NCBI GenBank assembly: GCA_009668225.1
Contig: WJYK01000020.1
Location: forward strand, 1-64,000
Direction: 5' to 3'
From: Enterobacteriaceae bacterium RIT693
Lineage (GTDB): Bacteria > Pseudomonadota > Gammaproteobacteria > Enterobacterales > Enterobacteriaceae
DNA length: 64,000 nt
Shown: one piece after another, positions 18,143 to 27,554 of the stretch
Numbering within the stretch: the first letter of the stretch is position 1
How the letters are laid out: each line of letters starts with the position of its first letter
Translations under genes and position numbers: made by a program
Notes under the pieces: model-generated
What the model was told of the DNA's origin: nothing
The model's input: only the letters and a program-made list of their open reading frames with translations
Databases searched by the model: none

Positions 18143-18389
18143 GTTCTTTATTCCGAGTCTGAATCAGGGTAACCATACGCTGGAGTTCCGTATCCGCAGG
18201 TTTACCGTGGTTCATCAACCAGTTAAACAGGTCAGGATCGTCAGACTCCAACAGGCGGACAAACAGCCGTTTGTCGCTGTCGCTGAGCGTTTCGTATTCA
18301 TGTTCGAAGAACGGCATAATCGAAATATCGAGCTCGCGCATTCCACGGCGGCACGCCCAGTGAATTCGGGCTTTATTATTGATATCCAT
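18123..18389 (-). CDS. sdhE: Succinate dehydrogenase flavinylation factor SdhE (YgfY/CptB)
   Basis: Small cytoplasmic helper for covalent FAD attachment to SdhA and FrdA, also described as antitoxin CptB. The 88 residues carry the family's RGxxE motif ('[19 protein letters not shown]') in the second helix. Genes sdhE and ygfX form a minus-strand pair divergent from ygfZ. Confidence 0.96.
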   Translation of the reverse strand: MDINNKARIHWACRRGMRELDISIMPFFEHEYETLSDSDKRLFVRLLESDDPDLFNWLMNHGKPADTELQRMVTLIQTRNKERGPVAI

Positions 18390-18635
18390 GTGCTCTTTCC
18401 TGCTTAGCCATCAAGTTGGGTACGGAGTTAGTGTAACGTGTTTTCGTCACCAGGATTACCGGAATGTTCCATTGTGCGCACTTTCCCGGCACAAACCTAT
18501 GTAACAGCATCGATTGCACAAGATTCCTCGGGGTTGCTCGTAAACGCACGAATGGCATTATCAAACTGCTTGCATTGCCCTCTGGCTCTTTTACCATTGA
18601 GAGATTAAACCGTTGGATAACCCGGGATCTTTGTT

Positions 18636-19622
18636 ATGGCTTTTAATCCGTTTCCTCCTCGCCAGCCCAGTGCCGCAGCCCGTCTGCCGCTGACGCTGAT
18701 GACGCTTGATGACTGGGCTCTCGTCACCGCCGTAGGTGCAGACGCAGAGAAATATCTGCAGGGTCAGGTCACCGCTGACGTGGCTAAGCTTGATGCGGGC
18801 CAGCATCTGCTGTGTGCCCATTGCGATGCCAAAGGGAAGATGTGGAGTAACCTTCGCCTGTTCCGCCGCGGTGAAGGCTTCACTTTTATTGAGCGCCGCA
18901 ACCTGCGGGATGCCCAACTGACGGAGCTGAAGAAATATGCCGTCTTCTCCAAAGTGACCTTCACCACGGATGACACCAGCGTCCTGTTAGGATTGGCCGG
19001 TTTCCAGGCACGTTCTGCGCTTGCTGTCGTTTTCGATACGTTGCCGGACGAACAGACTCAAGTTGTTCAGCATGGCGCAACAACATTGTTATGGCTGAAC
19101 CTGCCTGCGGAACGCTTCCTGATTGTTACCGATGAAGAAACGGCACAGAGCCTGACGGAAAAACTGCGCGGAGAAGCCCAGCTCAATGACAGCCAGCAGT
19201 GGCTGACGCTGGAAATCGAAGGTGGTTTGCCGGTTATCGATAGCGCCAACAGCGCGCAGTTTATTCCACAGGCGACCAACCTTCAGGCGCTGGGCGGCAT
19301 TAGCTTCAAAAAGGGCTGCTACACTGGCCAGGAAATGGTCGCCCGTGCGAAGTTTCGGGGGGCGAACAAACGAGCCCTCTGGCTGTTGACCGGTACCGCA
19401 GGCCGCGTCCCGGAAGCCGGGGAAGACCTTGAGCTGCAGATGGGTGAGAACTGGCGTCGTACCGGCACCGTGCTTGCTGCCGGACTGTTAGACGATGGTC
19501 GCCTGCTGTTGCAGGCAGTGTTGAATAACGATCTCGAACCGGACAGCGTTTTGCGCGTGCGTGATGATGCCAGCGGCAGGCTGGCACTTGAGCCGCTGCC
19601 TTATTCTCTGGAAGAAAGTTAA
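18636..19622 (+). CDS. ygfZ: tRNA-modifying/iron-sulfur protein YgfZ
   Basis: Folate-binding protein needed for full activity of some Fe-S enzymes, including the tRNA methylthiolase MiaB, and for resistance to oxidative stress. The 328 residues belong to the aminomethyltransferase (GcvT-like) fold. The diagnostic motif with the key Cys is intact ('[17 protein letters not shown]', about residues 226-242). It is divergent from sdhE as in E. coli. Downstream is the first copy of the terminator-flanked repeat. Confidence 0.96.
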   Translation: MAFNPFPPRQPSAAARLPLTLMTLDDWALVTAVGADAEKYLQGQVTADVAKLDAGQHLLCAHCDAKGKMWSNLRLFRRGEGFTFIERRNLRDAQLTELKKYAVFSKVTFTTDDTSVLLGLAGFQARSALAVVFDTLPDEQTQVVQHGATTLLWLNLPAERFLIVTDEETAQSLTEKLRGEAQLNDSQQWLTLEIEGGLPVIDSANSAQFIPQATNLQALGGISFKKGCYTGQEMVARAKFRGANKRALWLLTGTAGRVPEAGEDLELQMGENWRRTGTVLAAGLLDDGRLLLQAVLNNDLEPDSVLRVRDDASGRLALEPLPYSLEES

Positions 19623-19628
19623 TCGAAA

Positions 19629-19657
19629 GCTGAGCCCCCTAAAACAGGGGGCTCAGC
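19629..19657. terminator. ygfZ terminator hairpin, upstream (duplicated) copy
   Basis: Perfect 12-base stem GCTGAGCCCCCT / AGGGGGCTCAGC with loop AAAAC. It is followed by the repeat element rather than a T run. The loop and 21 bases of this hairpin recur at 19783-19803. Confidence 0.85.
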
Positions 19658-19782
19658 TTGATGACAAACAGCCGAAAAACGTGGTTTTCGACTGTTTGGG
19701 GCAAACCAGAGAACATTATTCATTGTTTTTATTAGACCTGGGTTCGGACTTTTTTAGAACAATGAACTTTGTCAGCAGTCTC
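19654..19782 (+). mobile_element. Terminator-targeting MITE-like repeat, copy A
   Basis: A 129-base non-coding element between convergent ygfZ and yqfA. A 119-base core (19658-19776) is identical to copy B (23654-23772, opposite strand) and about 90 percent identical to copy C (52035-52152). The ends are imperfect inverted repeats (left CAGCTTGATGACAAA, right complement GAGACTGCTGACAAA). Internally there is a hairpin CAAACAG..CGAAAA / TTTTCG..CTGTTTG and a 9-base inverted repeat TTCATTGTT / AACAATGAA. It is flanked by 21-base identical copies of the terminator hairpin. Confidence 0.85.
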
Positions 19783-19812
19783 AGCCCCCTAAAACAGGGG
19801 GCTTTGTTTTAT
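19783..19812 (+). terminator. ygfZ terminator hairpin, downstream copy with T tract
   Basis: Stem AGCCCCCT / AGGGGGCT, loop AAAAC, then TTGTTTT. This copy keeps the native T tract and should be the functional terminator. Confidence 0.85.
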
Positions 19813-19827
19813 CGCGGGTTGAGCGTT

Positions 19828-20481
19828 TTAGCGGATATAGAGATAAATCGCGAGGAAGTGACAAACGCTGCCGCCCAGCACAAACCCGTGCCAGATAGCA
19901 TGGTTGTACGGAATGCGTTTGCAGACGTAGAAAATAACCCCAAGCGAATAAACGATGCCGCCAATCGCCAGTAGCGTCACGCTGCCCGGCGCCAGCTTGA
20001 CCACCATCTGGTAGATAACCACCAGCGACAGCCAGCCCATCAGCAGATAAGTCACCAGCGACAGCACCTTAAACCGGTGGGCGATAGTGAGCTTGAACAG
20101 GATCCCGGCCAGCGCCAGGCCCCAGATAACAATCATCAGCCCTTTTGACAGCGGCGAGTTGAGCCCCACCAGTAAAAAAGGCGTGTAGGTACCGGCAATA
20201 AGCAGATAGATGGCGCAATGGTCGAACTTTTTCAGCCATCGTTTAGCCCGCTCGTGCGGGATGGCGTGGTAGAGCGTTGAGGCAAGAAACAGCAGGATCA
20301 TGCTGCCGCCGTAAAGGCTGTAGCTGGTAATCGCCGTCACGCTGGCGTTGGCGTCAACCGCCTGCACCAGCAGCAATACCAGGCCAACGATGCCGAACAC
20401 CAGCCCAATACCGTGGCTGATGCTGTTGGCTACTTCCTCAGCCAGAGAATATCCATGCGCGATAAGTGGTTTGCGAGCCAT
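19828..20481 (-). CDS. yqfA: Hemolysin III family membrane protein (TrhA/YqfA)
   Basis: A 217-residue, seven-helix inner-membrane protein of the PAQR/hemolysin III family, in E. coli implicated in membrane-energetics homeostasis. Family residues are visible: '[13 protein letters not shown]' at the N-terminus, '[32 protein letters not shown]' with putative metal-site His, and '[20 protein letters not shown]' at the C-terminus. It converges on ygfZ. Confidence 0.95.
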   Translation of the reverse strand: MARKPLIAHGYSLAEEVANSISHGIGLVFGIVGLVLLLVQAVDANASVTAITSYSLYGGSMILLFLASTLYHAIPHERAKRWLKKFDHCAIYLLIAGTYTPFLLVGLNSPLSKGLMIVIWGLALAGILFKLTIAHRFKVLSLVTYLLMGWLSLVVIYQMVVKLAPGSVTLLAIGGIVYSLGVIFYVCKRIPYNHAIWHGFVLGGSVCHFLAIYLYIR

Positions 20482-20659
20482 CTGGCTCCTCCCGGAGATA
20501 TAGAAGAATAAAGCAGCACCACTAGCCTAACTGAGAATGATTCCAGTGAACACATGTAAGCTAAAATAAATGTGTGAGCGCCTGTGACGACCTCGGTTCG
20601 TCAGTTTGGATGATTTCTTTTACAATCAAACGACAGCGTAAAAAACAGGAAAAAACACG

Positions 20660-21253
20660 ATGCAACAGGCATTTGGCGAGATGAGTGAGGTCATCCATTT
20701 TTTGATGGAGATCGATAAGCTCAAGCTGGTTCAGCGCCGTACCAAAATCATCGGCCATGAACGCCATGAAAATTCCGCGGAGCACAGCTGGCATTTTGCC
20801 CTGGCGGCGATGAGCCTTGCGCCATGGGCCAGGGAAGACGTGAATATCCAGCGAGTGATTCAGATGGCGCTGCTGCATGACATCGTGGAGATCGACGTTG
20901 GCGATGTACTGGTTTACGACATTGCCGCCCGTGAAGCCATTGCCGACAAAGAAGCCGCGGCCGCACGCCGCCTGTTTGGTTTATTACCCGCGCCACAAGG
21001 GCCACAATTCCTCGCGCTGTGGGAAGAATATGAGTCGGGCACCAGCCCTGATGCGCGTTTTGCCGGAGCGCTGGATCGTATTTTGCCTATCCTGCTGAAT
21101 CTGCATAACGAAGGGCAAAGCTGGCGGGAGAATAATATTTCCCTGCAGCAGGTATTAACCCGCAACGCACAGGTGGGAGAAAGCTGGCCGGAATTATGGC
21201 AACATGTCGAACGCCAATTATATCTGGCACACGAGAAAGGCTGGCTGCGTTAG
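20660..21253 (+). CDS. HD-domain phosphohydrolase (YfbR/HDDC2-like)
   Basis: A 197-residue cytoplasmic protein of the HD_3/5'-deoxynucleotidase-like group. The metal motif is visible as 'HSWHFALAAMSL' (about residues 41-52) and 'LLHDIVEIDVGD' (about 77-88, the HD pair), with a later Asp in 'AGALDRILPIL'. Such enzymes dephosphorylate nucleoside monophosphates. The substrate here is unknown. It lies divergent from yqfA and 42 bases ahead of the RpiR gene, where E. coli has yqfB instead. Confidence 0.85.
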   Translation: MQQAFGEMSEVIHFLMEIDKLKLVQRRTKIIGHERHENSAEHSWHFALAAMSLAPWAREDVNIQRVIQMALLHDIVEIDVGDVLVYDIAAREAIADKEAAAARRLFGLLPAPQGPQFLALWEEYESGTSPDARFAGALDRILPILLNLHNEGQSWRENNISLQQVLTRNAQVGESWPELWQHVERQLYLAHEKGWLR

Positions 21254-21295
21254 CCCTGGCCGTTAGCAAAAGTCGACTCAGCAGGAAGAGAGAGT

Positions 21296-22024
21296 ATGTT
21301 TACCCACGCGGCAATCGCCAACCTGAACGGTCTGGAAATGATGGTCTACAACTTTGTCATTAAAAACAAAGACAAAGTGATGTACATGACCATCCGTGAG
21401 CTGGCAGATGCCGCAGGCGTCTCCACCACCACCGTGCTGCGTTTTTGCCGCAAGCTCAACTGTGAGGGGTATTCCGAGTTTCGCGTTCGCTTTAAATTAT
21501 ATCTGGAGCAAACGGAATCACAGCCAGCTAATTTCGGCAGCAGCGAAATCATCAGCTTTTTTAAAAGCACCAATAACGAAGAATTTGATACTCTCATCGA
21601 CCACGCGGTAGATATTATATGTTCATCTGAGCGTATTATTTTTGTCGGTGCGGGAACTTCAGGTGCATTAGCAAAATACGGCGCACGCTTCTTTTCTAAC
21701 GTCGGTAAATTCAGTAACCATATCGATGATCCTTATTTCCCGATTACCAACGATATGGCACGTAACGCGTTGGCTATTGTACTTTCGGTTTCCGGCGAGA
21801 CGGAAGAGATCTTACGCTTTGCCAGCCAGTTCAGCCTCCATCACTGTAAAGTGATGTCTATCACCAGCCATGAGAACTCGTCGCTGGCTAAGTTAGCTGA
21901 CTTTAATATTTCCTGGCATATTCCACCGGTACGTATTGCCGGAGTTTATGACATCACTACACAAATTCCCGTTATTTATATTCTTGAAACCATTGGCCGC
22001 CGCCTGGCGAAAAGAATGCTGTAA
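21296..22024 (+). CDS. MurR/RpiR family transcriptional regulator
   Basis: A 242-residue repressor/activator with an N-terminal RpiR helix-turn-helix ('TIRELADAAGVSTTTVLRFCRKL', about residues 32-54) and a C-terminal SIS sugar-phosphate domain ('IIFVGAGTSGALAKYGARFF', 'ALAIVLSVSGETEE'). It lies directly upstream of bglA in the same direction and probably controls it in response to a phosphorylated beta-glucoside or its product. E. coli K-12 bglA has no adjacent regulator. A terminator closes the gene. Confidence 0.88.
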   Translation: MFTHAAIANLNGLEMMVYNFVIKNKDKVMYMTIRELADAAGVSTTTVLRFCRKLNCEGYSEFRVRFKLYLEQTESQPANFGSSEIISFFKSTNNEEFDTLIDHAVDIICSSERIIFVGAGTSGALAKYGARFFSNVGKFSNHIDDPYFPITNDMARNALAIVLSVSGETEEILRFASQFSLHHCKVMSITSHENSSLAKLADFNISWHIPPVRIAGVYDITTQIPVIYILETIGRRLAKRML

Positions 22025-22041
22025 AAAACACCCTGTTTTTT
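22023..22041 (+). terminator. Terminator after the RpiR-type gene
   Basis: AAAAAACA-CCC-TGTTTTTT directly after the stop codon, with the T arm serving as U tract. Confidence 0.65.
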
Positions 22042-22043
22042 AT

Positions 22044-22059
22044 TTGTGACAAATCACAA
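22044..22059. promoter_or_regulatory. Candidate operator upstream of bglA
   Basis: Perfect palindrome TTGTGA-CAAA-TCACAA in the 164-base RpiR-bglA gap. The half-sites look like CRP but the spacer is four rather than six bases, so it may be the operator of the neighbouring RpiR-type regulator. Confidence 0.35.
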
Positions 22060-22182
22060 TTCACGCTATTTGTTATATCGTGACAATCCCATTTCATTTG
22101 TTAGACTCCAAAACAGAAATAATAAATTCAGCGCCACAGTGTGATTCAACGCACATTATTTCCTGCGCTAACGATGAGATGA

Positions 22183-23622
<1,440 letters not shown>

Positions 23623-23626
23623 GCAA

Positions 23627-23647
23627 AAGGCGCTTTTATGGCGCCTT
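23627..23647. terminator. bglA terminator hairpin, upstream (duplicated) copy
   Basis: AAGGCGC / GCGCCTT stem with loop TTTTATG, four bases after the bglA stop. It is followed by GAGACC (element end), not a T tract. Confidence 0.8.
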
Positions 23648-23776
23648 GAGACCGCTGACAAAGTTCATTGTTCTAAAAAAGTCCGAACCCAGGTCTAATA
23701 AAAACAATGAATAATGTTCTCTGGTTTGCCCCAAACAGTCGAAAACCACGTTTTTCGGCTGTTTGTCATCAACCTT
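23648..23776 (-). mobile_element. Terminator-targeting MITE-like repeat, copy B (inverted)
   Basis: 129 bases. The 119-base core 23654-23772 is the exact reverse complement of copy A, so insertion or exchange was recent. It sits between convergent bglA and the histidine-kinase gene and is flanked by two copies of the local terminator hairpin (23626-23647 and 23777-23798, 20 of 22 bases equal) that are unrelated to the hairpins around copy A. Confidence 0.85.
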
Positions 23777-23802
23777 AAGGGCGCCTTTATGGCGCCTTTT
23801 TT
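23777..23802 (+). terminator. bglA terminator hairpin, downstream copy with T tract
   Basis: AAGGGCGCC / GGCGCCTTTT with loop TTTAT, followed by a six-base T run. This is the functional-looking copy. Confidence 0.85.
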
Positions 23803-23804
23803 AC

Positions 23805-25271
23805 TTAAACAGGCAGGCCAAACCGGAAGCAGGCTCCGCGCTGCGGCAGGTCGACCAGGGAAATATCGCTGCCGTGCAGTTGCAGCATTTGTCTGACGAT
23901 CATCAGGCCAAGCCCGCCGACCCTGAGTCGGGACTGATGCACAATCGAAGGCCTTACAAACAGCCCTTCTTTGAGCTCCTGCGGAATACCCGGCCCGCTG
24001 TCGCTGACCTGCACCATCACTTTATCCAGCTCTTTCCATAGCCGTACCGAAATCACGCCTTTGTCCGGCGTATGGCGGATCGCGTTGTCCAACAGATTGG
24101 TCAACACACGCTCAATCATGCTGACATCGGCTTCAATCAGCGGCAATCCAGGCTGAATGTCAGCCAAAAGCTCAAGCTGGCGAGTCTGCGCCGGCAGCTC
24201 AAATTTCTGGAAAACATCCTGCAGCAGTTCGCTGATAGAGAAACTCTCCTTGTGCGGCTTCACCACGCCATATTCCAGGCGGGCCAGCTCAAACAGCGAC
24301 TGCGCCAGCGAGCCCACCTTCTGGCTTTGCGCGAGGGCAATATCCAGATAACGCTTTTTATCGGCCTCGCTCAGGGTGGCAGACATTACCGACAGGCTTT
24401 CAAGATAGCCGTGCAGCGACGTCAGCGGAGTACGCAGGTCATGAGAAATATTGGCGATAAACTCGCGCCGCAGCTGATCCTGCTGCGTCAGGCTATGCCA
24501 CTGCTCGGAGATTCGCCCCGCCATGGCAATCACCCCGTGACGGAGTTGGGCAAGCTCATCACCGTTCTGCTGTGGATTTTGCGGGAGCGCCGCCATCGCC
24601 TGCATTTCTGCCATACCGCCCGATTCCAGGGCCTTAACGTGCTGCGAAAGTTCGCGTAGCGGGCGCGTGATCCAACGGAATGCCAGGCCGCCAACCACCA
24701 GCCCCAGCACGCAGATCAGGCTCAACAACAGCAGGCTGAGCTTCAGTACAGCATCAAACTGGGCGCTGTTGGCGAGCTGATTATAGGTTTCCCCCAGCAG
24801 CACAACATAGAGATAGCCCTCCAGCTTGCCGTCGCGCAGCATCGGCGCCACGCTAAATACCTTTTGCCCATCGAGGCTGCGTGGGTCATCGCCGTAAAGC
24901 GGGAACTTACCGCCTTTCAGCGCGGCCTGAAGCGGCGTGAGATCGACCTGGTGACGCTTTATATGCCCATCCGGCGCTGCGTCACCAATGATATTGCCTT
25001 GCTTATCCAGCAGGTAAACCTCCACGCTGGGATTCACCGCCATCAGGTGATCAAACAACGTTCGCACCGAGTCTTTGTTCAGCCCGTCCTGCCCAAGCAG
25101 CGGGTAGCTTTGGTTGATGTGCTGAGCCAGGTCACCGGAAAGCTGCTGGATAACGGCCTGGCTGTACTGCGTGCTGGTACGGACCTGCAGCCAGCCCAAA
25201 AAGGCGCAGGCGGTCAGCAGCAGCACGGCGAAAACCAGCGTCAGGCGCCGGGAAAGCGTAAGGATTCGCAT
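23805..25271 (-). CDS. Sensor histidine kinase of the redox-stress locus
   Basis: A 488-residue membrane kinase. The start at 25271 is chosen because it lies four bases after the response-regulator stop and begins the first transmembrane helix (MRILTLSRRLTLVFAVLLL). A periplasmic sensor segment of about 140 residues, a second helix ('LSLLLLSLICVLGLVVGGLA') and a HAMP linker follow. Next are a HisKA domain with phospho-acceptor His in 'NISHDLRTPLTSLHGYLES' and a HATPase domain with N box 'NLLDNAIRHTP', G1 'DSGPGIP' and G2 'GGLGLMIV'. It pairs with the OmpR-type regulator and is divergent from the oxidoreductase genes, so it probably senses a periplasmic oxidant or metal. The ligand is unknown. 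Confidence 0.9.
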   Translation of the reverse strand: MRILTLSRRLTLVFAVLLLTACAFLGWLQVRTSTQYSQAVIQQLSGDLAQHINQSYPLLGQDGLNKDSVRTLFDHLMAVNPSVEVYLLDKQGNIIGDAAPDGHIKRHQVDLTPLQAALKGGKFPLYGDDPRSLDGQKVFSVAPMLRDGKLEGYLYVVLLGETYNQLANSAQFDAVLKLSLLLLSLICVLGLVVGGLAFRWITRPLRELSQHVKALESGGMAEMQAMAALPQNPQQNGDELAQLRHGVIAMAGRISEQWHSLTQQDQLRREFIANISHDLRTPLTSLHGYLESLSVMSATLSEADKKRYLDIALAQSQKVGSLAQSLFELARLEYGVVKPHKESFSISELLQDVFQKFELPAQTRQLELLADIQPGLPLIEADVSMIERVLTNLLDNAIRHTPDKGVISVRLWKELDKVMVQVSDSGPGIPQELKEGLFVRPSIVHQSRLRVGGLGLMIVRQMLQLHGSDISLVDLPQRGACFRFGLPV

Positions 25272-25275
25272 AGGG

Positions 25276-26004
25276 TTACTCACGTATCTGGGCGGTAAAT
25301 TTGTAGCCTTTACCCCACACGGTGCGGATGAAATTCGGCTCCGCCGGGTTGTCTTCAATCTTAATGCGCAGGCGGTTGATATGGGTGTTAACGGTGTGCT
25401 CGTAGCCTTCGTGCTGGTAACCCCAAACCTGGTTGAGCAGATTCAGCCGCGAAAACACTTTGTCCGGATTACGGGCAAAGAAATAAAGCAGGTCAAACTC
25501 TCGCGGAGTTAGCTCTACCGGTAGTTGATTCAGGCGAACGTCTCTGGCCAGAGGGTCAATAGAAAGAGTGCCAAAGGTCAAAGTCCCGGCATCTATCTTA
25601 AGGTTCTGGCTCATGGCCTCCTGGCGGCGGAACAGCGCCTTCACGCGGGCCACCAGCTCAAGCATTGAAAACGGTTTCGCCAGGTAGTCGTCCGCGCCCA
25701 GCTCAAGCCCAAGCACGCGGTGCGTTTCGCTGGAGCGGGCGCTGATCATGATAATCGGCGTGTAGCGCGTCATGCTTCTGGCAAAACGGCAAATCTCGAG
25801 GCCATCGACGCCGGGCAGCATGAGATCGAGAATCAACGCATCCCAGCCGCCCTGTCTCAACTTTTCCAGCCCGACATTGCCGTCGGCGGCATGCACAATC
25901 TCAAAGCCTTCTTCCCGCAAATGCAGTTGCAAAAGCTCGGCGATATTTTCGTCGTCTTCCACGATTAAGATTTTTTTTGCCTGATTCACTTTGTCCGTCC
26001 CCAC
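25276..26004 (-). CDS. OmpR/PhoB-type response regulator
   Basis: A 242-residue regulator with a receiver domain (about 10-125: acidic pocket 'VEDDEN', phospho-acceptor Asp in 'ALILDLMLPGVDG', Lys in 'YLAKPFS') and a winged-helix DNA-binding domain (about 145-240: 'LTPREFDLLYFFARNPDKVFSR', 'VNTHINRLRIKIED'). It is the first gene of a two-gene operon with the kinase, divergent from the cytochrome b/molybdoenzyme genes, which are the likely targets. Confidence 0.92.
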   Translation of the reverse strand: MGTDKVNQAKKILIVEDDENIAELLQLHLREEGFEIVHAADGNVGLEKLRQGGWDALILDLMLPGVDGLEICRFARSMTRYTPIIMISARSSETHRVLGLELGADDYLAKPFSMLELVARVKALFRRQEAMSQNLKIDAGTLTFGTLSIDPLARDVRLNQLPVELTPREFDLLYFFARNPDKVFSRLNLLNQVWGYQHEGYEHTVNTHINRLRIKIEDNPAEPNFIRTVWGKGYKFTAQIRE

Positions 26005-26134
26005 ACGCCTGGCATAGCCAAAGTTTACACAACTCGCGTCGGTTAAGTTGTCACATTTAATTTAACTTTGCGTGAGGCAATGGGGAACAAATCCGGCCAA
26101 TACTCGCTGCATCGAATCACGAGGAAGCCGGACG
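26005..26134. promoter_or_regulatory. Divergent promoter of the two-component and oxidoreductase operons
   Basis: This 130-base region has an inverted repeat ACAACT (26029-26034) / AGTTGT (26046-26051) and a second one AAGTT (26045-26049) / AACTT (26064-26068). These are candidate binding sites for the adjacent response regulator. No direct evidence. Confidence 0.4.
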
Positions 26135-26746
26135 ATGGAAAGCTCAACGCTGCATACCGCCCCAACGCTCATTCACCCGCTATGGCTGAGGCTTTGCCAC
26201 TGGCTGAATGCGCTGGCGATACTGATTATGGTCACCAGCGGCTGGCGCATTTATAACGCCTCTCCGCTGTTTCATTTCCAGTTTGCCAACGAACTCACCC
26301 TCGGCGGCTGGCTGGGTGGCGCGCTGCAGTGGCACTTCGCCGGGATGTGGCTGTTTGCGGTCAACGGCGTGATTTACCTGCTGTGCAACCTCTTCAGCGG
26401 CCGCTTTAAGCAGAAATATTGGCCTTTATCACCTCGTGAATTCTTCCAGGATGCCCTGGCGGCGCTACGGGGGAAATTAGCCCACGCCGACCTGAGCCAT
26501 TACAACATGGTGCAAAAGGCGGCCTATCTGTTTGTTATCACCGACTGTCTGCTGCTGGTTGTTTCCGGCCTGGTGGTGTGGAAGTCCGTGCAGTTTGCCC
26601 TGCTGCGAGAATTGCTTGGCGGCTACGACACGGCGAGGTTTATCCACTTTTACGCTATGTCCGCGCTGGTCGGTTTCGTGGTGATTCATCTGCTGATGGT
26701 GGCGCTGGTACCCCGCACGTTGCTCGCCATGCTCCGTGGCCGCTGA
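26135..26746 (+). CDS. Cytochrome b561-type membrane subunit (YedZ1-like)
   Basis: A 203-residue integral membrane haem protein expected to pass quinol electrons to the periplasmic molybdoenzyme encoded next. The ATG at 26135 has GAGGAAG upstream. A longer frame adds 21 low-complexity residues. Hydrophobic segments carry likely haem-ligand His residues in 'LRLCHWLNALAI', 'LQWHFAGMWLFA', 'RFIHFYAMS' and 'VVIHLLMV'. It belongs to the b561/Ni-Fe hydrogenase cytochrome b class rather than the true MsrQ (YedZ) family. Nine bases separate it from the next gene. Confidence 0.85.
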   Translation: MESSTLHTAPTLIHPLWLRLCHWLNALAILIMVTSGWRIYNASPLFHFQFANELTLGGWLGGALQWHFAGMWLFAVNGVIYLLCNLFSGRFKQKYWPLSPREFFQDALAALRGKLAHADLSHYNMVQKAAYLFVITDCLLLVVSGLVVWKSVQFALLRELLGGYDTARFIHFYAMSALVGFVVIHLLMVALVPRTLLAMLRGR

Positions 26747-26755
26747 GGAAGAAAC

Positions 26756-27517
26756 ATGAGCGATAAAAACGAAATCATTAAAGAAGCGACGCAGCTGATT
26801 AATAAGCAGCTCTCGCAGGAAGGCCGCCGTCGTTTTTTAAAGCAGGGCTTAACGCTCGGCGGCGTCGCGATGCTAACCGGCTGTGATATTAGCGATAACG
26901 CCACGGTTGAAAGCTCGCTCGGCAAGATTTCACGTTTTAACGACCGAATTCAGGCCTGGCTGTTTAACGGCAGCCAGTTGGCACCGGTTTACCCGGAAAG
27001 CATGATCGACCTTAACTTCCCGTTTAACGCCTTTTACGGCGAGGACGAAGCGCCGGATATCAACGGCGACAGCTATCGCCTTGAGCTTGCCGGGCTGATT
27101 ACCGACAAGCGTCCGTGGACCCTGGCACAGCTTCACCAAATGGCACAGGTGAGCCAGGTCACTCGCCACATCTGCGTTGAAGGCTGGAGCGCCATCGGCA
27201 AGTGGGGCGGCGTGCCCTTTGCCCTGTTCCTGAAAGGTATTGGCGCGGATCTGCGGGCTAAATACGTCAGCTTTAAATGTGCGGATGATTACTACACCAG
27301 CATCGATATGGCCACTGCGCTGCACCCGCAAACGCTGATTGCTTTAACCTGGGATGGCAAAGTCCTGCCGCGCAAATACGGCTACCCGATGAAACTGCGC
27401 ATCCCAACCAAACTCGGCTACAAGAACCCGAAGCATATTCAGGTCATTGAAGTCACCAATCGCTACCCCGGCGGCTACTGGGAAGACCAGGGCTATAACT
27501 GGTTCGGCGGTAGTTAA
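26756..27517 (+). CDS. Tat-exported molybdopterin-dependent oxidoreductase (YedY1-like)
   Basis: A 253-residue periplasmic enzyme of the sulfite-oxidase fold. A twin-arginine signal is present ('GRRRFLKQGLTLGGVAML', about residues 22-39). The conserved molybdenum-ligand Cys lies in 'TRHICVEGWSAIGKWGG' (about residue 141). It pairs with the upstream cytochrome b, as YedY pairs with YedZ, and is followed by a Met-rich protein gene. In the comparable Azospira locus the YedY1 enzyme repairs oxidised methionine in MrpX. The same role here is inferred. Confidence 0.88.
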   Translation: MSDKNEIIKEATQLINKQLSQEGRRRFLKQGLTLGGVAMLTGCDISDNATVESSLGKISRFNDRIQAWLFNGSQLAPVYPESMIDLNFPFNAFYGEDEAPDINGDSYRLELAGLITDKRPWTLAQLHQMAQVSQVTRHICVEGWSAIGKWGGVPFALFLKGIGADLRAKYVSFKCADDYYTSIDMATALHPQTLIALTWDGKVLPRKYGYPMKLRIPTKLGYKNPKHIQVIEVTNRYPGGYWEDQGYNWFGGS

Positions 27518-27554
27518 TTCTCTGTCTCTCACTGTGAACGTAAGGAATCAAAAA

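Noticed and set aside
22044..22059. CRP site upstream of bglA
   Set aside because: Half-sites fit, but the spacer is four bases rather than six, so I list it only as a palindromic operator candidate.
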